64,000 nt of DNA from Shinella sp. WSJ-2 (GCF_003432075.1 NZ_QWBU01000008.1:159947-223946); one strand, 5' to 3'. Positions 48,433 to 60,379 are shown, numbered from the stretch's first letter. The notes: generated by a model from the letters alone, not told the origin. Numbers and translations: made by a program.

Positions 48433-49755
48433 TTAGTTCTTCAGCTCGGCCTTTTCCGGATTGGCCGGAAACGCCTTGTCGGTCTTCTGGCCGCGCAGCA
48501 GTTCCAGCGCGTACTGAAGCTGCACGTCGTCCTTGGCTTCCGGCGGCACATAAGCCGAAGAACCGGAGCCCTGGTCCGTCTCGCTCTGGCCCTGGATATG
48601 ACCGCGCAGGCTGGATTCACCCGCGGTTTCCAGCTTGCCCTGCAGATCGGCCGGTAGCGGCTGTTCGACCGTGATGTCAGGCGTGATGCCAGTACCCTGG
48701 ATCGATTTGCCCGACGGCGTGTAGTAGAGCGCGGTCGTCAGGCGCAGCGCACCGGCGTCGCCCATCGGAATAATGGTCTGGACCGATCCCTTGCCGAAGG
48801 AGCGCGTACCGAGCACGGTGGCGCGGCGCAGATCCTGCAGTGCGCCTGCGACGATCTCCGAAGCCGAAGCGGAGCCGCCGTTGACGAGCACGATGACCGG
48901 CTTGCCGTCAGTGTCGTCGCCCGGCGTCGCGTTGAAGCGGCGGGTTTCGTCCTCGTTGCGACCGCGGGTCGAAACGACCTCGCCGCGCTCGAGGAAAGCG
49001 TCGGAAACGTTGATCGCCTGGTCGAGAAGACCGCCCGGATTGAGACGCAGGTCGAGGACGTAGCCCTTCAGCTTGTCTTCCGGCACTTCCTTCTTGATCT
49101 TGGTGATCGCGGCTTCCAGGTCGTCATAGGTCTTTTCCGTGAAGGAAATGACGCGCAGATACCCGACATCGCCTTCGACGCGCGACTTCACCGCACGGAC
49201 AGCGATGATGTCGCGCATGATGGTGAGTTCGATCGGCTTGTCGGCGCCCTTGCGAATCAGCGTCAGCTTGATCGGCGTGTTGACGGCGCCCCGCATCTTC
49301 TCGACGGCTTCTTCCAGCTTCAGGCCGCGGACATCAGCACCGTCGATCTTCGAGATGAAGTCACCGGCAAGAACGCCGGCACGGGCGGCCGGCGTGTCGT
49401 CGATCGGCGTGATGACCTTGACGAGCTCGTCTTCCATCGTGACTTCGATGCCGAGACCGCCGAATTCACCGCGCGTCTGGGTGCGCATGTCTTCGGCGTC
49501 CTTGGCATTCATGTAGGAGGAATGCGGGTCGAGCGAGGAGAGCATGCCGTTGATGGCGCTCTCGATCAGCTGGTCTTCCTTCGGTGGCGTCACATATTGC
49601 GCGCGCACACGCTCGAACACGTCGCCGAAGATGGACAGCTCGCGATACGTCGACGAGCCGGCGGCTTCGGCGGGCAGCGTTGCCGTGTTGATGACGCTCA
49701 TGGCCGTCGCACCCATGAGTGCACCGACGAGAACGAGTGAAGCCCTACGAATCAT
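48433..49755 (-). CDS. ctpA: Carboxy-terminal processing protease (S41 family)
   Basis: A 440-residue periplasmic protease. An N-terminal signal (residues about 1-30) is followed by a PDZ domain (IEVTMEDELVKVITPIDDTP, then GVLAGDFISKIDG) and the S41 catalytic domain, with Ser in GGSASASEIVAGAL and Lys in GTRSFGKGSVQT. Its start overlaps the envC 3' end by 11 bp. CtpA proteases control cell-wall hydrolases and are consistently paired with envC in this group. Confidence 0.93.
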   Translation of the reverse strand: MIRRASLVLVGALMGATAMSVINTATLPAEAAGSSTYRELSIFGDVFERVRAQYVTPPKEDQLIESAINGMLSSLDPHSSYMNAKDAEDMRTQTRGEFGGLGIEVTMEDELVKVITPIDDTPAARAGVLAGDFISKIDGADVRGLKLEEAVEKMRGAVNTPIKLTLIRKGADKPIELTIMRDIIAVRAVKSRVEGDVGYLRVISFTEKTYDDLEAAITKIKKEVPEDKLKGYVLDLRLNPGGLLDQAINVSDAFLERGEVVSTRGRNEDETRRFNATPGDDTDGKPVIVLVNGGSASASEIVAGALQDLRRATVLGTRSFGKGSVQTIIPMGDAGALRLTTALYYTPSGKSIQGTGITPDITVEQPLPADLQGKLETAGESSLRGHIQGQSETDQGSGSSAYVPPEAKDDVQLQYALELLRGQKTDKAFPANPEKAELKN

Positions 49756-51166
49756 TGCGTGCCTTTCCAGAATATTTGGCGGACCACCACGGCTGGGAAT
49801 CAACCGGTTTTCCGTTCTTTCGGAATTCAATGTAAAGTGTCGGCTTGTCTGTTTCCAGCGTCAAAGCATTGACACTCGCAACCCTTTTTTCACCCATCAC
49901 GGCGAGCGGTTCACCCGCCACGACGAACTGACCCTCGCGCACATTCACCTTGTCCATGCCCGAGAGAACCAGGTGATAACCTCCGCCGGCATTCAGGATG
50001 ATCATGCGCCCATAACTGCGAAACGTTCCGGCAAAGACGATCCATCCATCCGACGGAGCCGTGACGAGGGCACCCGCACTGGTCGCCAGCGTCACGCCCT
50101 GCGAATCATGTCCGGTACCGTCCGCTTCGCCAAACCGGCGCAGCACGTCCCCGGCCACGGGATAGTCGAGTTTTGCCTGCAATTCCTGAAATTCGTATGC
50201 GGGAGCAATGCGGTTTTTGTCGGGCACGCTGTCGCGGGCCAAGGCGCGTGCCTTCTCGCGTTCGGCGTCCGACTGGTTGCGCCGCGCCTCTTCCTGCGAC
50301 TTGGCGAGCGCTGCCGCATCGCGCACCGAACCTATCTCCTGCTCGAGGCTGCCGATCAGGCCCTCGAGGCTCGAGGCACGCGCCGCGAGCTCTTCGGCGC
50401 GGCGGCGCTCGGCGGCGAGCGTCCGGTTGTTGGTCGTGGCCAGAGCCTCGTTCTCCGCTATCAAGAGTTCGGAGCGCTTCTCCTCCTCAAGCCGCAGCTG
50501 CATGGCATCCGTCAGTTCCGTGTGCTCGCGGTCGATGTCGCTCTTGATGTCCATCAATGCGGAGAGATCGTCGATGAGCCCGTCGGTCTCCTTGCGGATG
50601 CCGGGCACAACGGCCCCGAGCAGGATGGCGCTGCGTACCGAGGCGAGCGCATCATCGGGCGTCACCAGCAGCGCCGGCGGCGGGTTGCGGCCCATGCGCT
50701 GAAGCGCAGCGAGCACTTCGGCGAGCAGGCCGCGGCGATCGTGCAGCGAGGCGCGCACGCCTGCCTCCCGCTCGCGCATGCCTTCCAGCCGCTTTTCGCC
50801 GGCCAGAATCTTCTCTTCCATGTCCTTGCGCATCGCCGCGGATTTAACGATTTCGTCGCGCAGCGTCTGGCGCGACTTGTCGAGCTTGGCGATTTCGGCT
50901 TCCAGCGCCTTGGTCTTCTCGTCGGAAACGGTGATCGACTGGGAGAGCGTTTCCAGCTCGCGGCGCGTGCTGTCACGGCGCAGCGAGAGGGCCGCGGCGG
51001 GATCGACCTCGGCCTTCGGCAGGGAACCGGTCGTGACCGTCGCCTCGTTGGGCTCGGCGGCAACGGGAGAAGACAGGAGGACAAACGATAGCGCAGCCGA
51101 AAGCAGCGCCAGCCGCAGCAGGCGGCTGACGTCTCCACCGGGATAGGCTTTGCCGGTTTTCGTCAT
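49745..51166 (-). CDS. envC: EnvC-like murein hydrolase activator
   Basis: A 473-residue periplasmic protein. A signal peptide (residues about 12-37) is followed by long coiled coils (to about residue 300; e.g. LRLEEEKRSELLIAENEALA) and a C-terminal LytM/M23-like domain. The zinc-binding histidine pair expected in the last M23 motif is replaced (GGGYHLVLSGM), so it is probably catalytically dead and acts by activating amidases, like E. coli EnvC. ATG 51166 was chosen over 51220 because GGGAAA lies upstream and it gives a proper signal peptide. Confidence 0.88.
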   Translation of the reverse strand: MTKTGKAYPGGDVSRLLRLALLSAALSFVLLSSPVAAEPNEATVTTGSLPKAEVDPAAALSLRRDSTRRELETLSQSITVSDEKTKALEAEIAKLDKSRQTLRDEIVKSAAMRKDMEEKILAGEKRLEGMREREAGVRASLHDRRGLLAEVLAALQRMGRNPPPALLVTPDDALASVRSAILLGAVVPGIRKETDGLIDDLSALMDIKSDIDREHTELTDAMQLRLEEEKRSELLIAENEALATTNNRTLAAERRRAEELAARASSLEGLIGSLEQEIGSVRDAAALAKSQEEARRNQSDAEREKARALARDSVPDKNRIAPAYEFQELQAKLDYPVAGDVLRRFGEADGTGHDSQGVTLATSAGALVTAPSDGWIVFAGTFRSYGRMIILNAGGGYHLVLSGMDKVNVREGQFVVAGEPLAVMGEKRVASVNALTLETDKPTLYIEFRKNGKPVDSQPWWSAKYSGKARNDS

Positions 51167-51328
51167 CGTTTCCCAAAAATCTGTTCTGACCGCTCTAAGC
51201 TGATTTGGCGCTTTCGCCAAGAAAACCTGCGACCTGAAGATCCCTTGGACAGAAGAGCGCCGAAAATACGGCCTCTGCCATCCTGAACCCCTGCCATTCT
51301 GAACCAGGGGGCTTGCGCGGCGATGGTG

Positions 51329-51811
51329 TCAGCTGCGGTGATAGGGATGGCCGGAGAGAATGGTGACGGCGCGATAGAGTTGCTCGGCGAGCAGAATGCG
51401 CACGAGCTGGTGCGGCCAGGTCATCTTGCCGAGGCACAGCGTTGCGTCTGCGCGGTCGTAGAGCGCGGGGTCGAGCCCGTCGGCGCCGCCGATGGCGATC
51501 ATCAGCTCGCGCTTTCCGGCATCGCGGAACCCGCCGAGGAGATTGGCGAAACCGGGCGAATCGAGTGATTTGCCGCGCTCGTCGAGCAGGATCAGCACGG
51601 CGCCGTCGGGCAGTGCCTTTTCCAGCATTGCCGCTTCCTCGCGCTTGCGCGTCTCGGCATTGCCGGCGCGGCTTTCGCCGACTTCGGCCATCTTGCCGAG
51701 TTCGAGACCGATGGCGGGACCGGCCTTCGCGAAACGGTCGATATAGCGGGCCGCAAGATCCTTCTCAGGGCCGGCCTTCAGCCGTCCAACCGCAAAAAGT
51801 CCAACCCGCAT
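51329..51811 (-). CDS. rlmH: 23S rRNA pseudouridine-1915 N3-methyltransferase RlmH
   Basis: A 160-residue SPOUT methyltransferase. LILLDERGKSLDSPGFANLL, MIAIGGADGLDP and the terminal knot TWPHQLVRILLAEQLYRAVT with YHRS match RlmH. It lies between rsfS and envC as in other Rhizobiales. Confidence 0.95.
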   Translation of the reverse strand: MRVGLFAVGRLKAGPEKDLAARYIDRFAKAGPAIGLELGKMAEVGESRAGNAETRKREEAAMLEKALPDGAVLILLDERGKSLDSPGFANLLGGFRDAGKRELMIAIGGADGLDPALYDRADATLCLGKMTWPHQLVRILLAEQLYRAVTILSGHPYHRS

Positions 51812-51896
51812 CGCCCGAAGCCCTGTCCGTTCGGGTGGCGCCTAAGCCGCGCCACCGTGTTTCCTCGCCAGACAGGTGCCCGGCGTCTTACTGAGT

Positions 51897-52310
51897 TTAG
51901 TGAACCGTGCCGTCTTCCATCTCGGGAGCCGCCCACATCCGTTCGATGTTGTAGAACTCCCGGATCTCGGGCCGGAACACATGGACGATGATATCGCCCG
52001 TGTCGATGAGCACCCAGTCGCCGGCTTCAAGGCCCTCGACGCGGGCATTGCCCAGGCCTTCGTCCTTCATGTCGGAGATGAGGTGATCGGCAATCGCCAT
52101 AACGTGACGGTTCGAGCGTCCGGACACGACCACCATGTAGTCGCCCAGCGCCGATTTACCGGCAATGTTGATCGTGACGATATCTTCTGCCTTCGAGTCC
52201 TCGAGGCTAGCGAGGACCAGGTGAAGGGCACGGTCGGCGGCATCGTCGCTGCGGCCCGCGCTCCTGGAGAAAACGCCGATGACGTTTCCCTTTGCGTGCG
52301 CTGTTGTCAG
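51897..52310 (-). CDS. rsfS: Ribosome silencing factor RsfS, probable CTG start
   Basis: RsfS binds L14 and blocks subunit joining in starvation. The 137-residue reading places the conserved domain start (ALHLVLASLEDSKAEDIVTI, ending with a region around SALGDYMVVVSGRS and GDWVLIDTGDIIVHVF) in one open frame. The first ATG (52136) lies inside that domain and would remove over 50 conserved residues. Between the upstream in-frame TGA and 52136 there is no ATG, GTG or TTG. A CTG at 52310 lies directly after an AAAGGAACGAAC ribosome-binding sequence, giving LTTAHAKGNVIG. Hence CTG is the best start. It lies 104 bp after nadD. Confidence 0.82.
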   Translation of the reverse strand: MTTAHAKGNVIGVFSRSAGRSDDAADRALHLVLASLEDSKAEDIVTINIAGKSALGDYMVVVSGRSNRHVMAIADHLISDMKDEGLGNARVEGLEAGDWVLIDTGDIIVHVFRPEIREFYNIERMWAAPEMEDGTVH

Positions 52311-52413
52311 GTTCGTTCCTTTCCGTAAAACAGGTCAAGCACGTCTCGTGCCGGTATATGTGGTCGCCGGCACCTACTAAATGTAGGCACCAATGGTTAC
52401 CACTTTCAAGACG

Positions 52414-53058
52414 TCACTTTTGATGGATGGTTTTCTCTAACGTTGTGCGTGTCCGCAGCGCCGTTGAACTGAGCGGAGAGCGTGGCCCGTGGATGAAGGT
52501 CCAGGCGGGTGCGCGCCGGCCCGGCAGGCTCATCGCATCCTCCTCATCGACACGGGCATAGTCAAAGGTTTTGGCCATGCGCGAGGAGAGATAGGCGAGT
52601 GTCGAGCCCGGTCGGTCGATGACGGCAATGGGGAAAGTGCAGGCGATCTTCTGCCAGTTCTGCCACTTGTGGAAGGTTTTCAGGTTGTCGGCGCCCATGA
52701 TCCAGACGAAATTCACGCCGCGGTTCAGCGCCTGCACGCGCTCCAGCGTCTTGGCCGTATAGCTCTGCCCAAGCCGTTTTTCGAAGGCCGTCACTTTGAT
52801 ACGGGGACTGGGAGCAATCTCTTCGCTGAGACGGATGCGCTCGGCGAGCGGCGCCAGTTCCTTGTGATCTTTCAGCGGGTTGCCTGGCGTCACCATCCAC
52901 CAGAGCTGATCGAGGCCAAGGCGGCGAAGCGCGGTTTCGGCAACCAGTGCATGGCCTTGGTGCGGCGGGTTGAACGAGCCGCCAAACAGGCCGACCGCCA
53001 TGCCCTTCTCGACATGCGGCATCCTCAGATAACGCTCTGCAACCGCGTCCGCCGTCAC
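52414..53058 (-). CDS. nadD: Nicotinate-nucleotide adenylyltransferase
   Basis: A 214-residue nucleotidyltransferase of NAD synthesis making deamido-NAD. The ATP-binding GLFGGSFNPPHQGHALVAE motif, WWMVTPGNPLKDHKEL and the C-terminal PLSSTALR (ISSTxIR type) are present. GTG 53058 lies immediately after the proA stop; an in-frame ATG at 53022 is a possible alternative. Confidence 0.93.
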   Translation of the reverse strand: MTADAVAERYLRMPHVEKGMAVGLFGGSFNPPHQGHALVAETALRRLGLDQLWWMVTPGNPLKDHKELAPLAERIRLSEEIAPSPRIKVTAFEKRLGQSYTAKTLERVQALNRGVNFVWIMGADNLKTFHKWQNWQKIACTFPIAVIDRPGSTLAYLSSRMAKTFDYARVDEEDAMSLPGRRAPAWTFIHGPRSPLSSTALRTRTTLEKTIHQK

Positions 53059-53059
53059 C

Positions 53060-54337
53060 TCAGGGCCGCACCTGTCCGGTGCCGCGCACCCGGTACTTGA
53101 ACGAGGTCAGCTGCTCGACGCCGACGGGGCCGCGCGCATGCATTTTGCCGGTCGCGATGCCGATCTCGCCGCCCATGCCGAACTCGCCGCCATCGGCGAA
53201 CTGGGTGGAGGCATTGTGCACGAGAATGGCTGAATCGATCTCCGTGAAGAAACGTTCGACCACGTCGGCGTCTTCGGCGATCACGGCTTCCGTGTGGGCG
53301 GAGGACCAGCGGTTGATATGCTCGATTGCGCCGGAAATGCCATCGACCAGCGAAACGGAAATGATCGCGTCGAGATATTCCGTCGACCAGTCCTGTTCGC
53401 TTGCGGCGACAAGACCGGGGATGCGGGCGCGGATCTCGTCCGTGGCGCGCACCTCGCAGCCGGCGGCGACGAGGCCTTCGACGAGCGGGGTAAGATGCGT
53501 GTGGGCAACGGCTCGGTCGATCAGCAGCGTTTCGGCCGCGCCGCAGACGCCGGTACGGCGCATCTTGGCATTGAGCACGATCTTTTTCGCCATCTCCAGG
53601 TCGGCGGATTTGTCGACATAGATATGGCAGAGACCTTCGAGATGGGCAAAGACCGGAACGCGCGCCTCGCTCTGCACGCGCGCGACGAGGCTTTTGCCGC
53701 CGCGCGGCACGATGACGTCGATCGAACCGTTGAGGCCCGACAGCATGGCGCCGACGGCGGCACGGTCGGTGACGGGCACGTATTGGATTGCGTGTTCCGG
53801 CAGGCCGGCGGCTTTGAGGCCGGCAACAAGGCAGGAATGGATCGCCTGCGATGAATTCACGCTGTCGGAACCGCCGCGCAGGATCACGGCGTTGCCGGCC
53901 TTCAGGCACAGCGCACCGGCATCGGCCGTCACATTCGGCCGGCTTTCGTAGATCACGCCGATGACGCCGAGCGGCGTGCGCACGCGCTCGATATGCAGGC
54001 CGTTCGGCCGGTCCCATTCGGCGATGATGTCGCCGACCGGGTCCTTCAGGTCCGCGATATCGCGGATCGCAGCGGCGATGCCGTCGATGCGCTCGGGCGT
54101 CAGTGTCAACCGGTCGATGAAGGAAGCCGCGACGCCGCTTTCGCGGGCATTGGCGAGATCGATGGCATTGGCCGCGAGGATGGCCTCGCGGTTGGCGAAG
54201 ATTTCGGCCGCCATGGCTTCGAGCGCGCGGTTCTTCTCAGTGGCCGTGGCGATGGCCAATGGGCGGGCGGCGGCGCGGGCATTGCGGCCGATCTCGGCCA
54301 TCAGGGCGTCGATATCGGTCTTGACCTGATCAAGCAT
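53060..54337 (-). CDS. proA: Gamma-glutamyl phosphate reductase
   Basis: A 425-residue ALDH-superfamily enzyme of proline synthesis reducing glutamyl-5-phosphate. The catalytic cysteine lies in [15 protein letters not shown], with [19 protein letters not shown] and the C-terminal [13 protein letters not shown]. Its start overlaps the proB 3' end by 8 bp, so the two are coupled. Confidence 0.95.
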   Translation of the reverse strand: MLDQVKTDIDALMAEIGRNARAAARPLAIATATEKNRALEAMAAEIFANREAILAANAIDLANARESGVAASFIDRLTLTPERIDGIAAAIRDIADLKDPVGDIIAEWDRPNGLHIERVRTPLGVIGVIYESRPNVTADAGALCLKAGNAVILRGGSDSVNSSQAIHSCLVAGLKAAGLPEHAIQYVPVTDRAAVGAMLSGLNGSIDVIVPRGGKSLVARVQSEARVPVFAHLEGLCHIYVDKSADLEMAKKIVLNAKMRRTGVCGAAETLLIDRAVAHTHLTPLVEGLVAAGCEVRATDEIRARIPGLVAASEQDWSTEYLDAIISVSLVDGISGAIEHINRWSSAHTEAVIAEDADVVERFFTEIDSAILVHNASTQFADGGEFGMGGEIGIATGKMHARGPVGVEQLTSFKYRVRGTGQVRP

Positions 54338-55499
54338 GGCTCACGTCCTTTCCCGCCTCCGCGGTGGATGCGGCAAGGCCGGTCACCACGAGGTCGTCCC
54401 GATGCACCATCGCGGCGCGGCCGGCATAGCCGAGGATTTCGGCAATATCAGCGGATTTCTTGCCGACGATCAGCCGCGCTTCATCCGCATCGTAGCCGGC
54501 AAGGCCACGGGCGATCTCGCGGCCGTTCGTGCCGTAGATCGATACGGTATCGCCACGCGAAAACGCGCCCCAGACACCGCGTACCCCGGCGGGCAGCAGG
54601 CTTTTTCCCGCACTCAGCGCCGTTTCGGCACCGGCATCGATCTCCAGCCGGCCAGCCGGCTGCAACTGCCCGGCAATCCACGTCTTGCGCGCCGTGACCG
54701 GCGAGCCCGAAGGCGCAAACCACGAGGAGCGCGCACCCTCTTCGATGGCGCGCAGGGGATGATCGACCTTGCCGGAGGCGATGATCATGGCGCAGCCTGC
54801 GCCCGTCGCGATCTTGCCGGCATCGATCTTGGTACGCATGCCGCCGCGCGACAGTTCCGACGCCGCACCGCCCGCCATTGCCTCAATCTCGGGCGTGATG
54901 GCGTCGATGGTTTCGAGGAAGCGGGCTTCGGGGTCGAGATGCGGCGGCGCCGTATAGAGGCCGTCGATATCGGACAGCAGAACGAGCAGGTCGGCGCCCG
55001 TCATCGTCGCGACGCGGGCAGCGAGGCGATCGTTGTCGCCGTAGCGGATTTCCGTCGTGGCGACGGTGTCGTTCTCATTGATGATCGGTACGGCGCCGAG
55101 CTTCAGAAGCTGGTTGATCGTCGCGCGCGCATTGAGATAACGGCGGCGCTCTTCCGTGTCACCGAGCGTCAGCAGAATCTGGCCGGCGACGATATCGTCG
55201 GAGGACAGGCTCTCCGACCAGGCGCGCGCCAGCGCGATCTGGCCGACGGCGGCAGCGGCCTGGCTTTCCTCCAGCTTCAGGGCACCGGCCGGCACCCTCA
55301 GCACGGAGCGGCCAAGCGCGATGGCGCCGGAGGAGACGACGAGCACATCGGTGCCGCCGGCCCGGAGCGCCGCGATGTCGCGGCACATGGCGTCGAGCCA
55401 GGCCTTCTTCAGGCCCGTCGCCCGGTCTACGAGCAGGGCCGAGCCGATCTTGATCACAATCCGGCGGTGTTTTCCGAGCGGTTTGCGGTTCTTCGTCAT
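54330..55499 (-). CDS. proB: Glutamate 5-kinase
   Basis: A 389-residue kinase for the first step of proline synthesis. An amino-acid kinase domain ([17 protein letters not shown] at the N-terminus; [18 protein letters not shown]) is followed by a PUA domain (residues about 290-389). ATG 55499 begins 1 bp after the obgE stop. ATGs at 55520 and 55577 are in frame but lie within obgE. Confidence 0.95.
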   Translation of the reverse strand: MTKNRKPLGKHRRIVIKIGSALLVDRATGLKKAWLDAMCRDIAALRAGGTDVLVVSSGAIALGRSVLRVPAGALKLEESQAAAAVGQIALARAWSESLSSDDIVAGQILLTLGDTEERRRYLNARATINQLLKLGAVPIINENDTVATTEIRYGDNDRLAARVATMTGADLLVLLSDIDGLYTAPPHLDPEARFLETIDAITPEIEAMAGGAASELSRGGMRTKIDAGKIATGAGCAMIIASGKVDHPLRAIEEGARSSWFAPSGSPVTARKTWIAGQLQPAGRLEIDAGAETALSAGKSLLPAGVRGVWGAFSRGDTVSIYGTNGREIARGLAGYDADEARLIVGKKSADIAEILGYAGRAAMVHRDDLVVTGLAASTAEAGKDVSHA

Positions 55500-55500
55500 C

Positions 55501-57457
<1,957 letters not shown>

Positions 57458-57488
57458 AGCGGGGCGGATCTCTCCGCCCCGATCGATA

Positions 57489-58079
57489 TCAATGCCTTGG
57501 CGAGGCCGGGCGGAAATCACCCGGTGCCAGCAGCGTTTCGATATGCGGCACCATCGCCCCGCGGGCGGTGCTGAAGATGTCGCTGCAGCCGGTGATGCGG
57601 AAGCCTGCCTTTTCTTGCACCTTGAGCGAGGCGAGGTTGTCGGCGAAGACGCCGGAATGGATTTCCGTGCCCGGCATGCGCATCAGGAAGCGTGCGATGG
57701 CCGCATGCACCGCCTCGCTCATATAGCCGCGCCGCCAGTAGAAGCGGTTCAGCCAATAGCCGATCTCCCAGCCTTTGCGCCTCTTCTCGAAGGACACGCA
57801 GCCGATATGCACGTCGTCATCCGCGGTGATGGCGAAGGCCCAGCCCTCGTTGAGATCGGTGGTCATCACCGAAAGCCATTCGGTGGCATCCTGCCGGTCG
57901 TAGGGGGCGGGGACGCGCGCCAGCATGCGCGAGACCTGGAAATCGGCCAGCGATTGGGCGATCGCGTCCGCATCCGACATACGGTGAGGACGCAGCGTCA
58001 GGCGGGCCGTCGTGATGGTCGGGCAGGGGCCGGGACCGGCGACGCGCGTCCGTTCGACGGAGGTTTGCATGGCGTTCAT
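57489..58079 (-). CDS. GNAT family N-acetyltransferase (RimJ/RimL-like), copy 1
   Basis: A 196-residue acetyltransferase with the acetyl-CoA motif region WRRGYMSEAVHAAIARFLM and the RimJ/RimL-type N-terminus TARLTLRPHRMSDADAIAQS. Its start overlaps the stop of the preceding GNAT gene by four bases (ATGA). The two proteins resemble each other along their length, consistent with a local duplication. Substrates unknown. Confidence 0.87.
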   Translation of the reverse strand: MNAMQTSVERTRVAGPGPCPTITTARLTLRPHRMSDADAIAQSLADFQVSRMLARVPAPYDRQDATEWLSVMTTDLNEGWAFAITADDDVHIGCVSFEKRRKGWEIGYWLNRFYWRRGYMSEAVHAAIARFLMRMPGTEIHSGVFADNLASLKVQEKAGFRITGCSDIFSTARGAMVPHIETLLAPGDFRPASPRH

Positions 58080-58708
58080 CGCATGCCTCCCCAGCTCTTC
58101 AGCGAGACCCAGGTCTTGCGGTCAAGCCTGTACCACTCGACAGGCACCATGCCGCCGACGGCAAGGCTCTGCACCATGCCGGTCGCCTGGAACTGGAAGC
58201 CGCACTTCTGGATGACGCGCCGCGAGGGTATGTTCATGACCCGGCAGCGCGCATCGATCTGGTCGACATCGCGGGTGCGAAAGACCATGTCGATCAGCGC
58301 ATGCGCCGCTTCCGTGACATAACCCTGGTTCCAGTGGGGTTCGCCCAGCCAATAGCCCAACTCGACCGTGCGTCCATCCTCATGCGGTTCGATACCGCAG
58401 CAACCGAGGAAGGCGCCGTTGTCAGCTTTCGTAATGGCATAGACGCACTTGCCAATCGCGCCGGCGCGTGTGCGTCGCACGAAATCGGCGGCATCCGCAA
58501 CCGTATAGGGGTGCGGCATGCGGGCGACCATGTTGGCGATATTGGCGTTGTTGGCGAGATGGGCAAGGGCGTCGATGTCGTCTTCGTGCGGGGCTCTCAT
58601 GACGAGCCGCGGCGACAGTAAGATCGGGCAATCGGTCCTCGACCGGTCAGGCCTCAGCCTTTCCTGGGGAGACCGTGATTGGTCTTCCCGCAACAACTCG
58701 GTTTGCAT
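58076..58708 (-). CDS. GNAT family N-acetyltransferase (RimJ/RimL-like), copy 2
   Basis: A 210-residue acetyltransferase: SPRLVMRAPHEDDIDALAHL, then ELGYWLGEPHWNQGYVTEAA and the terminal NIPSRRVIQKCGF. ATG 58708 has GGAGGACTG upstream; an upstream ATG at 58753 lies in the terminator region and was rejected. It is the first gene of a two-gene unit downstream of the rpmA terminator. Confidence 0.87.
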   Translation of the reverse strand: MQTELLREDQSRSPQERLRPDRSRTDCPILLSPRLVMRAPHEDDIDALAHLANNANIANMVARMPHPYTVADAADFVRRTRAGAIGKCVYAITKADNGAFLGCCGIEPHEDGRTVELGYWLGEPHWNQGYVTEAAHALIDMVFRTRDVDQIDARCRVMNIPSRRVIQKCGFQFQATGMVQSLAVGGMVPVEWYRLDRKTWVSLKSWGGMR

Positions 58709-58726
58709 GTTCAGTCCTCCAGAACG

Positions 58727-58763
58727 AAAAAGGGAGATAAGGTCTTGCCTCATCTCCCTTTTT
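58727..58763 (-). terminator. Terminator of rplU-rpmA
   Basis: AAAAAGGGAGAT, a 13-base loop, ATCTCCCTTTTT; on the minus strand a T-run follows, and the GNAT pair begins right after. Confidence 0.85.
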
Positions 58764-58834
58764 CTTCTTCAGGCCTGAAACCTGTAGCGCCAGCCGGGTC
58801 GATGAGACGCCGGCTGTTTTAGAGCGCTACCGGC

Positions 58835-59104
58835 TTATTCCGCTGCTTCCGCTTTCGGGGCTACAGACACGTAAATGCGACCGTTGGCCTTCGTACGGAA
58901 ATTCACATTGCCAGCTGTCAGAGCGAAGATCGTGTGATCCTTGCCGAGGCCGACATTGGCACCGGGATGCCACTGCGTGCCGCGCTGACGGACGATGATG
59001 TTGCCTGCGAGGACGGCTTCGCCGCCGAACTTCTTCACGCCGAGGCGCTTGGACTGGGAATCGCGACCGTTGCGCGAGGAGCCGCCAGCTTTTTTGTGTG
59101 CCAT
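58835..59104 (-). CDS. rpmA: 50S ribosomal protein L27
   Basis: An 89-residue protein with the classic start [20 protein letters not shown] and [19 protein letters not shown]. It lies 25 bp after rplU. Confidence 0.97.
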   Translation of the reverse strand: MAHKKAGGSSRNGRDSQSKRLGVKKFGGEAVLAGNIIVRQRGTQWHPGANVGLGKDHTIFALTAGNVNFRTKANGRIYVSVAPKAEAAE

Positions 59105-59129
59105 GGGAGTTCTCCTTTACCTGTCCGGA

Positions 59130-59498
59130 TTATTCGGCTGCGGCTTCGGCGGCGTCAGACTTCTTGGAAGCCTTCTTCGCCTTGCCGGCGCCAGCGATGT
59201 CGATGATGCGGACAGTCGTGTTGTGCTGACGATGACCGCGCGAACGCTTCGAGTTCTGGCGACGGCGCTTCTTGAAGGCGATAACCTTCTTGGCGCGGCC
59301 ATGCTCGACGACTTCTGCGGTGACGACGGCGCCTTCGACGAAGGGCGCGCCGATCGTTGCATCGGCGCCAACGCCGACCATCAGCACTTCGGTGAATTCG
59401 ATCTTCGCACCAGCGTCGCCCGACAGCTTTTCAATCGTCAGAACGTCGTTGGCGGCCACGCGGTACTGCTTACCGCCGGTCTTGATGACTGCGAACAT
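59130..59498 (-). CDS. rplU: 50S ribosomal protein L21
   Basis: A 122-residue protein: [20 protein letters not shown] at the start, [20 protein letters not shown], and a charged Ala/Lys-rich alphaproteobacterial C-terminal extension. ATG 59498 has AAAGGATAT upstream. A leader of about 190 nt separates it from its promoter. Confidence 0.96.
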   Translation of the reverse strand: MFAVIKTGGKQYRVAANDVLTIEKLSGDAGAKIEFTEVLMVGVGADATIGAPFVEGAVVTAEVVEHGRAKKVIAFKKRRRQNSKRSRGHRQHNTTVRIIDIAGAGKAKKASKKSDAAEAAAE

Positions 59499-59694
59499 TT
59501 TATATCCTTTCATGTTCGTGCCGGCTCTTTGTCCCAAAGGGCAAGGCCGTCTTTTTATCAGTCGCGGGAATGACGATGCATTGGCGCACCGCCGGCTTAA
59601 AGAGGGTCCAGGCAGGCGGCGCTTGAAATCCAAGGCCGAAAGCGCAAAGAACCTTCGTAGCGGCACAAGTGAGACCTATGCCACTGCACCTTGC

Positions 59695-59723
59695 GCAATA
59701 GGTGAGCCGCCGGAAACTGTCAA
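59695..59723 (-). promoter_or_regulatory. Sigma-70 promoter of rplU-rpmA
   Basis: Minus strand: -35 TTGACA (59718-59723), 17-bp spacer, -10 TATTGC (59695-59700). This leaves a ~190-nt untranslated leader. The gap up to the tRNA gene (59724-59838) shows no further gene. Confidence 0.65.
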
Positions 59724-59838
59724 GAGAATTCCCGTCACCATGACAAAGAGATGAATTTTCTCAAGCCCCGCCCCCTTGCGCCCCCGCCCGACACCCGCTA
59801 TGTACCGCCCCGCGCTGAAGAGCGCCGACCAGTTAAGC

Positions 59839-59928
59839 GGAGAGGTGGCTGAGTGGTCGAAAGCACCGCACTCGAAATGCGGCATACGGGCAACCGTATC
59901 GTGGGTTCGAATCCCACCCTCTCCGCCA
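59839..59928 (+). tRNA. tRNA-Ser (anticodon CGA)
   Basis: A 90-nt class II tRNA. The acceptor stem GGAGAGG pairs with CCTCTCC, the discriminator G is followed by an encoded CCA, the anticodon stem is CCGCA/TGCGG with loop CTCGAAA (anticodon CGA, codon UCG), the variable arm is long (TACGGGCAACCGTA), and the T-loop is TTCGAAT. The DNA to its right is of a different, accessory character, so its 3' end is a likely phage or island integration site. Confidence 0.97.
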
Positions 59929-60083
59929 TTATGGACCTTGGGCCGTAAGGTTTTCCCTACTTGATCGTCGCTGACAGTCCTACTCTTTGTATGGAAGGTT
60001 TCAGTAAGGGCCACACTAGCGGCGCGCTTAGCGTCGTTGCAACTTCATCCCGCTTCGGAAAAATGCACGACGTGGAGAACGCT

Positions 60084-60305
60084 ATGGACGATGATGAAAT
60101 CATCGCGGCTTTTATGAGCCAAGAGAATATTGGCCTCGCGGCTGATCACCAGGACTATGCTGGAGATCTTGTTGAGGATTGGAACATCGATCCTGCAGAA
60201 TGGATCGAAGAGAACTTCGCTGATGTGGATCCGGCTATAGCTCAGCGCGCAGCTGACCGGATCAACGCTAGTGGTCCTTGGGTCTATCTGGACCGCTTTG
60301 AATAG
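60084..60305 (+). CDS. Small acidic hypothetical protein
   Basis: A 73-residue very acidic protein (MDDDEIIAAFMSQENI at the start, ending PWVYLDRFE), rich in Asp/Glu with no recognisable domain. GGAG lies 8 bases before ATG 60084; an earlier in-frame ATG at 59961 lacks a ribosome-binding site. It is the first gene after tRNA-Ser in the accessory segment. Confidence 0.6.
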   Translation: MDDDEIIAAFMSQENIGLAADHQDYAGDLVEDWNIDPAEWIEENFADVDPAIAQRAADRINASGPWVYLDRFE

Positions 60306-60379
60306 AGCTTGGCCTTCTGGCCAGCGGTCTCTCGGGGAGCGTGCTTGATAGGAAACAGTTGTGGTGCTATTGACGAGCT

